From Cognatiluteimonas profundi (GTDB lineage Bacteria > Pseudomonadota > Gammaproteobacteria > Xanthomonadales > Xanthomonadaceae): a DNA stretch of 64,000 nt. Positions 17,765-26,233 of this stretch are shown piece by piece (position 1 is the first letter of the stretch; every line of letters begins with the position of its first letter). The notes beneath the pieces are model-generated. The model ran no database searches and was not told where the DNA came from. It saw only the letters and a program-made list of their open reading frames with translations. The stretch is from assembly GCF_009792795.1 (NCBI RefSeq), contig NZ_VKHQ01000003.1:902637-966636 (forward strand). The letters run 5' to 3'. Both the position numbers and the translations under genes were made by a program.

Positions 17765-19183
17765 TCAGAATTTGTGCGCGCCGTGCGCGCCAAGGGCGGT
17801 CTGGTACTGCACGGTGACGGCGTTGTCGCTGTCGTCGGGATTGGGCTTGTCGTGGCTGAGCTGCAGGCGCACCAGGCTGAACTCGCTGTTGCGCCAGGTG
17901 AGTTCGGCGCTATGGCGATAGGGGTCGAAGCTGTTGCCCGCGATCGCGAACGGATTGCCGGCGTCCGACCACAGTCGGTCGTAGCGATAGCCGATGTCCC
18001 ATGTGCGGTTGAGGCGATACACGCCTTCGACATAGGCACCGTGGCGCTGCCCGTTCCATGGCGTGAGGAGCGTGGGATCGACCGGGTCGGCGAACACGCC
18101 ATCGCGGTTGTCGAGGAAGTATTCCCCGCGAATCGTGATGCCGCCGTCCTTGAAGTTGCCCTGCGGCGCCCATTTCCACGTGCCATCGGCGATGTACAGC
18201 GTCGTGTCGCCGCTGAAGCCATCCTCGGCGCCTGCCGCCCTGGTCTTGAGCATCGACACGCCGGCGAGCCAGGCGTTCTCGCTGCCGACATCGCCGCCGG
18301 TGTGCGCGAAGATCGTGCGCGTGCCGAGGCCGCCGTTCTGCGCGCCGCCGCTGGGATAGTTGCTGCCGCGGAATGCTTCGGCGCCAAGCTCCAGGAACAT
18401 CGCCGTCGGCGCGAGCCACTTCACCTGCACGCCATCGTCGCCGTACTGGTTGCCGAGGAATGCCTGGTAGGGCAAGGGCCGGTCGAAGAAGCTGTCGGTA
18501 TGCGCGTGGTGGCTGTTGAGATAGCCGATGTCGGAGTAGAACCGTCCGGCGCGCACGCTGAAATTCGCCGGCAGCGACGTGGTGTCGATGAAGGCTTCCT
18601 CGACACCGATGTGGTCCTGCCCGCCCTCGCTGGACGCGGTCAACGTCAACTGGCCGTACAGCTTGTCGTCGATGTTGCTGGCGAACGACAGCTCGCTTTC
18701 GCCCAGCGAGAATCCGTTCGGCGATGGCGCGCCCTCGCCCACCAGCGGGAAGCCCGAACGCGCGTAGCGGGCCGAATCCAGCGAGTGGTGCGAGTAGCTG
18801 CCGTTGAGGATGATGCTGATTGCCGGGTTGAAGGCATTCGCATTGCTGCCGGCACTGCTGTCGCCGGCCGACGCTGCCGCCGGTGCGGAGACGTCGCTGG
18901 CGGCTGCATCGGTGGGACTCGCGGCCAGCGCATCGATCTCGGATTCGGCGGTGGCGTCCGGCTGCTGCGCGACCGGCGCGACGGCGGCCTGGCTGGCGTC
19001 GGTCGTTGGCTGCGCCGACTTGATCGCCTGCAGTTCGGACTCCAGCGCCTCGACCTTGGCCTCGAGCGCCGCGATGCGCTGGGCTTCGGTCTGTTTGGCC
19101 GGCACGGCAGCCATGGCGGCAACAGGTATGGCGGACAGCAGGCACAGCGAGAGGGCGGTCGAGCCCAGCAAGGTCTTTCTCAT
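17765..19183 (-). CDS. Outer-membrane porin of the zinc uptake operon
   Basis: 472 residues from ATG 19183. A signal peptide (about 1-25) is followed by a short coiled coil (EAQRIAALEAKVEALESEL, about 31-50) and an Ala/Ser/Asp-rich linker. A beta-rich domain follows with alternating aromatic strands, ending in Phe as porins do (GAHGAHKF). This N-terminal coiled coil plus barrel layout fits trimeric porins of the OprO/OprP or TonB-independent zinc-associated kind. It is the first gene of the znuA-znuB unit. The probable Zur operator lies about 32 bases before its start. It likely lets zinc or zinc complexes cross the outer membrane; this role is inferred from context. Confidence 0.82.
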   Translation of the reverse strand: MRKTLLGSTALSLCLLSAIPVAAMAAVPAKQTEAQRIAALEAKVEALESELQAIKSAQPTTDASQAAVAPVAQQPDATAESEIDALAASPTDAAASDVSAPAAASAGDSSAGSNANAFNPAISIILNGSYSHHSLDSARYARSGFPLVGEGAPSPNGFSLGESELSFASNIDDKLYGQLTLTASSEGGQDHIGVEEAFIDTTSLPANFSVRAGRFYSDIGYLNSHHAHTDSFFDRPLPYQAFLGNQYGDDGVQVKWLAPTAMFLELGAEAFRGSNYPSGGAQNGGLGTRTIFAHTGGDVGSENAWLAGVSMLKTRAAGAEDGFSGDTTLYIADGTWKWAPQGNFKDGGITIRGEYFLDNRDGVFADPVDPTLLTPWNGQRHGAYVEGVYRLNRTWDIGYRYDRLWSDAGNPFAIAGNSFDPYRHSAELTWRNSEFSLVRLQLSHDKPNPDDSDNAVTVQYQTALGAHGAHKF

Positions 19184-19214
19184 GGACGCGCGATACCGAT
19201 GTCGGGGCAAGGAA

Positions 19215-19227
19215 GTTATAACATAAC
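19215..19227 (-). promoter_or_regulatory. Probable Zur operator upstream of porin-znuAB
   Basis: GTTATGTTATAAC on the minus strand, a perfect 5+3+5 palindrome. It fits the Pseudomonas-type Zur box GTTATRNNATAAC and is the most AT-rich spot in the 100-base gap between the porin gene and zur. It would repress the operon when zinc is plentiful. Confidence 0.7.
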
Positions 19228-19285
19228 ATCCAAGCCACACCAGTCGTCCACTGGAATCTTCAGCGGGTGGGATCGGCCTGCCGGA

Positions 19286-19777
19286 TCAGCCGTTGCAGCG
19301 GGCGCAGAGCCCGTGGACTTCGAGGGTCTGCGCCTGCGGCACGAAGCCCAGGGCGCGTGCGCGCTCATCCAGCGCCGCGACGACCTTTTCGTCCTCCAGC
19401 TCGACCGCCGAATGGCAGCGATCGCAGATCAGGAACGGCACCGAGTGCTGGGCGGTGCTGGGGTGGTGGCAGGCGACGAAGGCGTTGACCGATTCCAGCT
19501 TGTGGATGAAGCCGTTGGCCAGCAGGAAGTCCAGCGCGCGATACACCGTTGGCGGCGCGACCGCGCCGGCGCCCTCGCCTTCGCGCATCTGGTCGAGCAG
19601 GTCGTAGGCCTTCAATGGCTTGCCGCCATCGGCGATCAGCCCCAGCACCCGCGCGCGGATCGGCGTCAGGCGCAGGCCACGCTGCTGGCAGGCAACCTCG
19701 ACCGCCGCCACGAAACCGGCGGAGTCGTGGACGTGGTGCTTGGGATCGGTGCAGGCGTGGCGGGACATGACAGCCAT
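19286..19777 (-). CDS. zur: Fur family zinc-uptake repressor
   Basis: 163 residues from ATG 19777 (an ATG at 19768 is also possible). A winged-helix domain (LTPIRARVLGLIA, APPTVYRALDFLLANGFIHKLES) is followed by the metal-binding dimerisation half: a CHHPSTAQH cluster and two CxxC pairs, CDRC and CARC, that hold the structural zinc. The family, the CxxC pairs and the adjacent zinc operon point to Zur rather than Fur or PerR. It lies 23 bases downstream of gltX on the same strand and may be read from that transcript. Its probable targets are the two palindromes at 19215 and 15984. Confidence 0.92.
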   Translation of the reverse strand: MAVMSRHACTDPKHHVHDSAGFVAAVEVACQQRGLRLTPIRARVLGLIADGGKPLKAYDLLDQMREGEGAGAVAPPTVYRALDFLLANGFIHKLESVNAFVACHHPSTAQHSVPFLICDRCHSAVELEDEKVVAALDERARALGFVPQAQTLEVHGLCARCNG

Positions 19778-19800
19778 GATGGTGCCGCCTGCGTGACGAC

Positions 19801-21201
19801 TCAAGCTGGCACGCGCTGCAGGGCCGCATCGATGCGCGCGAGCGCCTGCGATTGGCCAGCCAGGTACACCGTATGCGCGATGTCGGGGCTGACCTGCGTG
19901 CCGGTGATCGCGACGCGCAGCGGCTGGGCGACCTTGCCCATGCCCAGGCCCAGGGCTTCCGCGGTGTCGTGCAGGACGACGCCGATCGTCTCGACATTCC
20001 ACGACGCCAGTGCAGCCAGGCGTTCGCGCACCGCCAGCAGCGGCGCACGCGCCGCGGCGCCGAGATGCTTGGCCACGGCCGCGTCGTCGTAATGCTCCAG
20101 CGGCAGGTACCAGACCGCGGCGCGTTCGGCCATGTCGCGCAGCGTCTGCACGCGATCGCGCAAGGCGAGCACGACGTCGACCGGATCCGGCCCGTTCGCG
20201 ATGTCGAGCCCGATCTCGCGCAGGTGCCACTGCAGGTGCACGGCAACGGCGGCCGGCTCATCGGTCTTGAGGTATTGCTGGTTGAGCCAGCCGAGTTTCG
20301 CCGGATCCAGGCGCGCGGCCTTGGCGTGCACGTCCTTGAGGTCGAACAGCGCGGTCATCTCCGCGATGGAGAAGATCTCTTGGTCGCCGTGCGACCAGCC
20401 CAGGCGCGCCAGGTAGTTGAGCAGCGCATGCGGCAGGTAGCCGGCGTCGCGATACTGCATGACGTCGGCGGCGCCGGTGCGCTTGGACAGTTTCGCGCCT
20501 TCCTGGTCCAGGATCATCGGCAGGTGCGCGAACGCCGGCACGTCCGCACCCAGCGCCTGGTAGATGTTGATCTGCCGCGGCGTGTTGTTGACGTGGTCGT
20601 CGCCACGCACGACATCGGTGATGCGCATGTCCAGGTCGTCGACGACGACCGCGAAGTTGTATGTCGGATAGCCGTCCGAGCGCAGGATCACCAGGTCGTC
20701 GAGCTCGCTGTTGGCGATCTCGATCCAGCCCTTGACCTTGTCGTTCCAGGCGACGCTGCCGTCGAGCGGATTGCGAAAGCGGATGACGCGGTCCGGATCG
20801 TCGCGGAAACCGGCGGCCTGGTCGCGATAGGCGCCGTTGTAGCGCGGCTTCTCGTTCTTCGCCATTGCCGCCTCGCGCATCGCCTCCAGCTCGGCGCGGG
20901 TCTCGTAGGCGTAATACGCGGTGCCTGCGGCCACCATCTGCCCGGCGACTTCGCGGTATCGGTCCAGCCGCGCGGTCTGGTAGACCGGGCCCTCGTCGTA
21001 ATCCAGGCCCAGCCAGTCCATCGCCTGCAGGATGGCGTCGATCGCCGCCTGCGTGTTGCGTTCCTGGTCGGTGTCCTCGATGCGCAGGATGAACTGCCCG
21101 CCATGTCGGCGTGCCTCCAGCCAGCAATACAGCGCCGTGCGCGCGCCGCCGATGTGCAGGTAACCGGTGGGACTTGGGGCGAAGCGGGTGCGACAGGTCA
21201 T
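19801..21201 (-). CDS. gltX: Glutamate-tRNA ligase
   Basis: 466 residues from ATG 21201, the typical bacterial length. It charges tRNA-Glu with glutamate. Class Ic synthetase signatures are present: the HIGH-type motif in [12 protein letters not shown] (residues 10-21), [12 protein letters not shown], and the KLSKR loop near residue 237. The C-terminal anticodon-binding helices are complete. Whether it also charges tRNA-Gln cannot be judged from the motif set. It is divergent from lpxH, with 77 bases between starts. Confidence 0.97.
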   Translation of the reverse strand: MTCRTRFAPSPTGYLHIGGARTALYCWLEARRHGGQFILRIEDTDQERNTQAAIDAILQAMDWLGLDYDEGPVYQTARLDRYREVAGQMVAAGTAYYAYETRAELEAMREAAMAKNEKPRYNGAYRDQAAGFRDDPDRVIRFRNPLDGSVAWNDKVKGWIEIANSELDDLVILRSDGYPTYNFAVVVDDLDMRITDVVRGDDHVNNTPRQINIYQALGADVPAFAHLPMILDQEGAKLSKRTGAADVMQYRDAGYLPHALLNYLARLGWSHGDQEIFSIAEMTALFDLKDVHAKAARLDPAKLGWLNQQYLKTDEPAAVAVHLQWHLREIGLDIANGPDPVDVVLALRDRVQTLRDMAERAAVWYLPLEHYDDAAVAKHLGAAARAPLLAVRERLAALASWNVETIGVVLHDTAEALGLGMGKVAQPLRVAITGTQVSPDIAHTVYLAGQSQALARIDAALQRVPA

Positions 21202-21278
21202 GCAAGGGCCAGCGTCGGGGAATCGGCCAATTTTACGGGACGGGGCACGCCTGCGCGGCCTCGTCCTAGAATGGCGCG

Positions 21279-21998
21279 ATGACCACGCTGTTCATTTCGG
21301 ATCTTCACCTGGACGCCGAGCGTCCTGCCATCACGGACCTGTTTGGCCAGTTCATCGCCAAAGAAGCGCGCGGCGCCGAGGCCGTGTACATCCTCGGCGA
21401 CCTGTTCGAAGCCTGGGTCGGCGACGACGATCCCTCCGTAACCGGAGCCTTCGTGGCCGACGCCCTGCGCGGGCTGGCCGACAGCGGCGTGCCGGTGTAT
21501 TTCGTGCGCGGCAATCGCGACTTCCTCGTGGGCGATTCGTATGCCCGGCGAAGCGGCATGAGCATCCTGCCGGATCCCGTCGTGGTCATGCTGTACGGAA
21601 AACCCACCCTGCTCATGCACGGCGACACCTTGTGCACGGATGACGTCGCCTACCAGCAGTTCCGCGCGCAGACGCGCGACCCCACCTGGCAACGCCAGTT
21701 CCTGTCGCAGCCGCTCGTCGCGCGCACGGCCTTCGCGGCGCAGGCGCGCGCGGCCAGCAAGGCGCATCAATCCGGGCTGAAGGCGCAAGGCGCGATGGAC
21801 GCGATCACCGACGTCAGCGAAGCGACCGTGGAGGCAACGATGGCGCGATTCGGGATCGACACGCTGATCCACGGTCATACGCATCGGCCCGCCGTGCATG
21901 CGCGTAACGGCAACAAGCGCATCGTGCTGGGGGATTGGTATGAGCAGGGATCGGTGTTGCGGGTGGATGGGAGGGGGGCTGTGTTGTCGGCGTTGTAA
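21279..21998 (+). CDS. lpxH: UDP-2,3-diacylglucosamine pyrophosphatase
   Basis: 239 residues from ATG 21279. It hydrolyses UDP-2,3-diacylglucosamine to lipid X and UMP on the cytosolic face of the inner membrane, the fourth step of lipid A synthesis. All calcineurin-like metallophosphatase motifs occur in order: SDLHLD (8-12), GDLFE (about 42), GNRDFL (about 80), HGDTL (about 115) and HGHTHRP (about 196). It stands alone, followed by a large inverted-repeat element. Confidence 0.96.
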   Translation: MTTLFISDLHLDAERPAITDLFGQFIAKEARGAEAVYILGDLFEAWVGDDDPSVTGAFVADALRGLADSGVPVYFVRGNRDFLVGDSYARRSGMSILPDPVVVMLYGKPTLLMHGDTLCTDDVAYQQFRAQTRDPTWQRQFLSQPLVARTAFAAQARAASKAHQSGLKAQGAMDAITDVSEATVEATMARFGIDTLIHGHTHRPAVHARNGNKRIVLGDWYEQGSVLRVDGRGAVLSAL

Positions 21999-22058
21999 TG
22001 GCCTGGGCCAACGCTACTAGTCAAACCTTCCAGCCAAAGCTTTTAGCCCAGGACTTTC

Positions 22059-22714
22059 GCCCTGCGGGCGAGTTACTTTTGTCTTGCTTCTCCACAAACA
22101 GCTGCCCTTCGGGCAAGTCAAAGGCTTTCGCCTGCGGCGAGCTACTTTTGTTACGGCAAAAGTAGCCAAAACCACTTGCGCCGGACGCCCGCCGGGGGCG
22201 ATGAAGCCGCCCCCGGTACCCTGCGCTTCTCGCCGGAAAGGGTACGGCGCCCAAACTCGCTGCGCTCAGACATGGGCGCCTTTTCCCCCTTTCCGGCTGC
22301 GATGCTCGGCGAGCTTTAAGGCGCACAAAAGCCAACGAAAGAGCGGAAGGGCCCAGGGCGGAGTGGCGAAAAGGTAGACGAAGTCGTGGCGCCATTGAAA
22401 AAGCGATGGAGCGGATTATTGAGTGCTGTCGCTTGGCTGTCGCTTGGCTGTCGCTTGGCCCTTGCTGTTTTGCGACTTAAAGGCCGCCGAGCATCGCAGG
22501 GCGAAGCGGCCGAAGAGGCGCCCATGTTTGAGCGCAGCGAGTTTGGGCGCCGTGCCGCTTTGACCGAGAAGCGCAGGGCACCGGGGTGGACGCAGTCCGC
22601 ACCGGCGGCCGTCAGGAGCAAACGGTTTTGGTTACTTTTGCCAAGACAAAAGTAACTCGCCGCAGGCGAAAGCCTTTGACTTGCCCGAAGGGCAGCCTTT
22701 GGAGTTCCTAATCA
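22059..22714. repeat. ~0.65-kb imperfect inverted-repeat element
   Basis: The 726-base gap between lpxH and the DUF455 gene is almost filled by a nested inverted repeat. Outer arms 22102-22173 and 22625-22695 are complementary with about five mismatches by eye. Inner arms 22215-22280 and 22517-22582 (GGCGCCCAAACTCGCTGCGC and its complement) pair as well, and a third shorter pair lies further in. An extra partial terminus lies at 22059-22090. The centre (22281-22516) contains three tandem copies of CTGTCGCTTGG at 22426-22458. Short open frames here look spurious. I recall sequences of this family as recurrent in xanthomonad genomes. Confidence 0.8.
22426..22458. repeat. Three perfect 11-bp tandem repeats
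   Basis: CTGTCGCTTGG occurs three times without interruption inside the loop of the inverted-repeat element. The unit length is not a multiple of three, which argues against a coding role. Confidence 0.95.
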
Positions 22715-22724
22715 GCCCAATCTG

Positions 22725-23525
22725 TCACGCAAGCTGTTCGAGATAAGCAATCTCATCCACATCAAACCCCGCCGCCAACCGCGCGTCGCGGTTGAACGGC
22801 CCCCGCAGACTCCCGTGCGCATATTCCACCAGCAGCTCGCGAAAGCGCGCCCGCGGATCGACGCCCGCGCGCTCGCAATACCAGCGGAACCAGCGCGACC
22901 CCGCCGCCACGTGCGCGATTTCCTCGCGCAGGATCGTCTCGAGGATCGCCACGGTGGCGTCGTCGCCCAGCGCCTGCAGTTTCGCGATCATTCCCGGCGT
23001 CACGTCCAGGCCGCGCGCCTCAAGCACCCGTGGTACCAGCGCCATCCGCGCCAACCCGTCGTGCGCGGTCTTTTCGGCCATTTCCCACAGGCCGTTGTGC
23101 GCGTCGAAGTCGCCGTAGTCGTGGCCGAGTTCGCGCAGGCGGTCGCGCAGCATCATGAAGTGGCGCGCTTCGTCGCTGGCGACCGCAACCCAGTCGGCGT
23201 AGTACGCGGCCGGCAGGCCGCGGAAGCGATAGACCGCGTCCCACGCCAGGTCGATCGCGTTGAGCTCGATGTGCGCGATGGAATGGATGAAGGCGGCCCG
23301 TCCATGCGTGCTGCCCAGGCCGCGTTTCGGGAGATCGCGTGCATGGATCAGCCTGGGCGCCAGCGGCCTGCCGGGCATCCGCACCGCATCGGGCGCGGGG
23401 GCTGATTCGGGAATGGCGAGTTGCCCACTGGCGAGCGCGAGCGCGGCGGTTTCCGTGCGCGACACCTTGTCTTCGGGCGTGGCGGCATCCAGGCAGCCGC
23501 GCGCGGCATCGTACAGCGAGCGCAT
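22725..23525 (-). CDS. DUF455 ferritin-like protein
   Basis: 266 residues from ATG 23525. It is a four-helix ferritin-like domain with carboxylate/His pairs suited to a di-iron site: HIELNAIDLAWD, SDEARHFMMLRDRL and REEIAHVAAGSRWF. Members of this family are uncharacterised, and an oxidase or hydroxylase activity is only a structural guess. It follows purF by 15 bases and so probably shares its transcript, last in the serA-to-purF run. Confidence 0.88.
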   Translation of the reverse strand: MRSLYDAARGCLDAATPEDKVSRTETAALALASGQLAIPESAPAPDAVRMPGRPLAPRLIHARDLPKRGLGSTHGRAAFIHSIAHIELNAIDLAWDAVYRFRGLPAAYYADWVAVASDEARHFMMLRDRLRELGHDYGDFDAHNGLWEMAEKTAHDGLARMALVPRVLEARGLDVTPGMIAKLQALGDDATVAILETILREEIAHVAAGSRWFRWYCERAGVDPRARFRELLVEYAHGSLRGPFNRDARLAAGFDVDEIAYLEQLA

Positions 23526-23540
23526 GGCGCGAACGCGGAT

Positions 23541-25010
23541 CTACAGCGCGCGACGGGATTTCTTGGCGTCGTCCGAGCGCAACTGCTGGATGCGTTCGAA
23601 GTAACCAGGATCGATGCCGGTCACGTACTTGCCGTCGAAGCACGATGAATCGAAATGATCGATCCGCTGCTTCGGACCGGATACGGCGTCCTCAAGGTCC
23701 TTCAGGTCCTGGTAGATCAGCCAGTCGCAGCCGAGGATCTGCTGGATCTCGTCCTCGCTGCGGTCGTGTGCCACCAGTTCGTCGACCGACGGCATGTCGA
23801 TGCCGTAGATGTTCGGATACCGCACCGGTGGCGCGGCCGACGCGAGGTAGACCTTACGGGCGCCGGCGTCGCGCGCCATCTGCACGATCTGTTTCGAAGT
23901 CGTGCCGCGCACGATCGAGTCGTCGACCAGCAGGACGACGCGACCCTTGAATTCCAGCGGGATCGGATTGAGCTTGCGCTTGACCGAGGCCGCGCGCTCG
24001 CCCTGCCCCGGCATGATGAAGGTGCGGCCGACGTAGCGGTTCTTGATGAAGCCCTCGCGGTACTTCACGCCGAGCACGCTGGCGATTTCCAGGGCGGCGT
24101 CGCGCGAGGTGTCGGGAATCGGGATCACCACGTCGATGTCGTGGTCCGGGCGCAGGCGCAGGATCTTCTCGCCCAGCTTCACGCCCATGCGCATGCGCGC
24201 CTTGTGCACCGAGATGTCGTCCATCATCGAGTCGGGTCGCGCGAAATACACGTACTCGAAGATGCAGGGCGCGTGCTGCTGGGCCGGCGCGCAGACCTGG
24301 GTGAACAGTTCGCCACGCGCGGTGACGACGACCGCCTCGCCCGGCTGCACGTCGCGCATGCGTTCGAAGCCGAGGATGTCCAGCGCGACGGATTCCGATG
24401 CGACGGCATAGTCAGTGCCCGTTGCGGTGCTGCGCCTGCCCAGCACCAGCGGACGGATGCCGTGCGGGTCGCGGAATGCCACCAGGCCCAGGCCCAGCAC
24501 GGTGCAGACGACTGCGTAGCCTCCGCGCGCGCGCCGGTTGACGCCCTCGATGGCGTGGAACACCGCCTGCGGCGTCAACGCCTTCTGCGTGCCCAGTTCG
24601 TGCGCGAACACGTTCAGCAGGACTTCCGAATCCGAATCCGTATTGACGTTGCGGCGGTCCTGCTCGAAGACCTCCTGGCGCAATGCATCGGTGTTGATGA
24701 GGTTGCCGTTGTGCGCCAGCGCGATGCCGTACGGCGAATTCACGTAGAACGGCTGGGCTTCGTCGGCGCCCGCATTGCCCGCGGTCGGATAGCGGCAATG
24801 CGCGATGCCGACGCGGCCTTGCAGCATGGCCATGGACTTGGCATCGAACACGTCGCGCACCAGGCCGTTGCCCTTGTGCACGCGCAGGTGGGAGCCGTCG
24901 GCGGTGGCGATTCCCGCGGCGTCCTGGCCGCGGTGCTGCAGGACGGTCAAACCGTCGTAGAGCGCCGGTGCGACATCCGTGGTTGCAACGATTCCAACGA
25001 TGCCGCACAT
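23541..25010 (-). CDS. purF: Amidophosphoribosyltransferase
   Basis: 489 residues from ATG 25010 (GGAG eight bases upstream). It catalyses the first committed step of purine synthesis, PRPP plus glutamine to 5-phosphoribosylamine. The start is fixed by MCGIVGIV, as Cys2 becomes the N-terminal glutaminase nucleophile after Met removal. The glutaminase half includes [11 protein letters not shown]. The phosphoribosyltransferase half carries [14 protein letters not shown] as PRPP loop and [10 protein letters not shown]. No Fe-S cysteine set of the Bacillus type was noticed, matching the gammaproteobacterial form. The gene usually just upstream, cvpA, is missing here. Confidence 0.97.
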   Translation of the reverse strand: MCGIVGIVATTDVAPALYDGLTVLQHRGQDAAGIATADGSHLRVHKGNGLVRDVFDAKSMAMLQGRVGIAHCRYPTAGNAGADEAQPFYVNSPYGIALAHNGNLINTDALRQEVFEQDRRNVNTDSDSEVLLNVFAHELGTQKALTPQAVFHAIEGVNRRARGGYAVVCTVLGLGLVAFRDPHGIRPLVLGRRSTATGTDYAVASESVALDILGFERMRDVQPGEAVVVTARGELFTQVCAPAQQHAPCIFEYVYFARPDSMMDDISVHKARMRMGVKLGEKILRLRPDHDIDVVIPIPDTSRDAALEIASVLGVKYREGFIKNRYVGRTFIMPGQGERAASVKRKLNPIPLEFKGRVVLLVDDSIVRGTTSKQIVQMARDAGARKVYLASAAPPVRYPNIYGIDMPSVDELVAHDRSEDEIQQILGCDWLIYQDLKDLEDAVSGPKQRIDHFDSSCFDGKYVTGIDPGYFERIQQLRSDDAKKSRRAL

Positions 25011-25139
25011 GTTCCGCTCTCCGCGGCGCGATTGCGCCGACTGTTTTCGTGACAACGACGATGCGTTGCCGCGACCGATGAATGTGGTGCCGCGCGCCGA
25101 TATCAACCCACGACAGCGACCGATGGCAACGCCATCACG

Positions 25140-26177
25140 TCACGGATGTGGCCTGACGATGCCATCCAGCCCGAGTTTCGACTTGATCTGTGCCTGCAAT
25201 TGTTCTGCTTCGGTCCGGCTCTGGACGGGGCCGGCGCGCACGCGCGTCAGCGTCCCGCGATCGGTCGACACCGACTCGACGAAGGCGTTGAAGCCGGCAG
25301 CCCGCAGCCGGTCGCGCAGCGCGGTGGCATCGGCCGGCTTGCTGAAGGCCGCCAGCTGCACGGCGAACCCGACGGCTGCCGCGGCGGAGGTCGCCGCTGG
25401 CGGCGGGGTCGTGGCAGCGGTCGGCGCCTTGGCTGCGATCGATGCGCCCGTCGCAGCCGTGGTGGTCGCGGCTGGAGTGGCGGCGGTCCGCGCGTCGAGG
25501 ACGACGACGCGCGAGCCCACATCGTCGCGCACATGCGCGGCGCGCAATCGCGCGGCCTCGGCCTGCGCGCGCGACGCGTAGGGACCGATGCGGACACGCC
25601 ATGCCGGCTTGCCGTTGGCGGTCGCGGCCTCGCGATAGCCCGGCAGCTGCGAGGCCCGCAGCGATCCGACGACCGCATCAGCGGCGGCGGTGGTGCCATA
25701 GGTGCCAAAGCTCACCGCGTAGTCGCCACCGGCAGTGGCCGGAGGGAACATGTCGCCCTTGCCGGCAGACGCGGCATTACTGGCCGCGGACGGAGCGCTG
25801 GCAGCCGCGGGAGTCGCAGGAGTCGCGGGCTTGGGGGTGGCGTCGACGGTTGCGCCGTCCAGGGGCGTGGCGTCCGCGGGCATGTCGTCGCTGGCGGCGG
25901 CCACTGGCGCGACGCTGCTGTCGGTCGGCGGTGACACCACGGCTGCCGGCTGGTTCGCCGCCATGCCCACGGCGCCGCCGTCGGGTGCATCGCCCGGCGT
26001 CACGAGGGGAAGATCACGGGTTTCGTACGCGCCGCGCGGCGCATCGGGCATCGACAGCGGAACGTCGGATACGCCGCTGTCCGGCGCCGGGCCCTGCACC
26101 AGCATCGGCAGGAAGATCACCGCCAGCGCGACCAGCACTGCGGCGCCGATCAGGCGCTGCTTCAATCGGGAATCCAT
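25140..26177 (-). CDS. SPOR-domain cell-division protein (DedD-like)
   Basis: 345 residues from ATG 26177. A short cytosolic start (MDSRLKQRLIGA) leads into one membrane helix (about 10-29), then a long Pro/Ala-rich periplasmic linker. Two SPOR-like modules follow: DYAVSFGTYG...RVRIGPYASRAQAE and GFAVQLAAFSK...RVRAGPVQSRTEAE. SPOR domains bind denuded glycan at the division septum. The position between folC and purF is that of dedD in enterics. Having two SPOR-like repeats, the first more diverged, is unusual. The gap to folC is 56 bases. Confidence 0.87.
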   Translation of the reverse strand: MDSRLKQRLIGAAVLVALAVIFLPMLVQGPAPDSGVSDVPLSMPDAPRGAYETRDLPLVTPGDAPDGGAVGMAANQPAAVVSPPTDSSVAPVAAASDDMPADATPLDGATVDATPKPATPATPAAASAPSAASNAASAGKGDMFPPATAGGDYAVSFGTYGTTAAADAVVGSLRASQLPGYREAATANGKPAWRVRIGPYASRAQAEAARLRAAHVRDDVGSRVVVLDARTAATPAATTTAATGASIAAKAPTAATTPPPAATSAAAAVGFAVQLAAFSKPADATALRDRLRAAGFNAFVESVSTDRGTLTRVRAGPVQSRTEAEQLQAQIKSKLGLDGIVRPHP

Positions 26178-26233
26178 CGGCGCTCACTTACCCAGGAGGC
26201 GCCGCAATTATACCCGGCCCGACCCAAGCTCCC

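Noticed and set aside
17465..20092. 875-codon plus-strand open frame
   Set aside because: It is antisense to znuA, the porin gene and zur, crosses several intergenic regions including the Zur box, and has no recognisable motif.
22021..22655. Several 90-125 codon frames inside the inverted-repeat element
   Set aside because: They lie in the repeat arms on both strands, lack ribosome-binding sites, and the sequence is explained by the palindromic structure.
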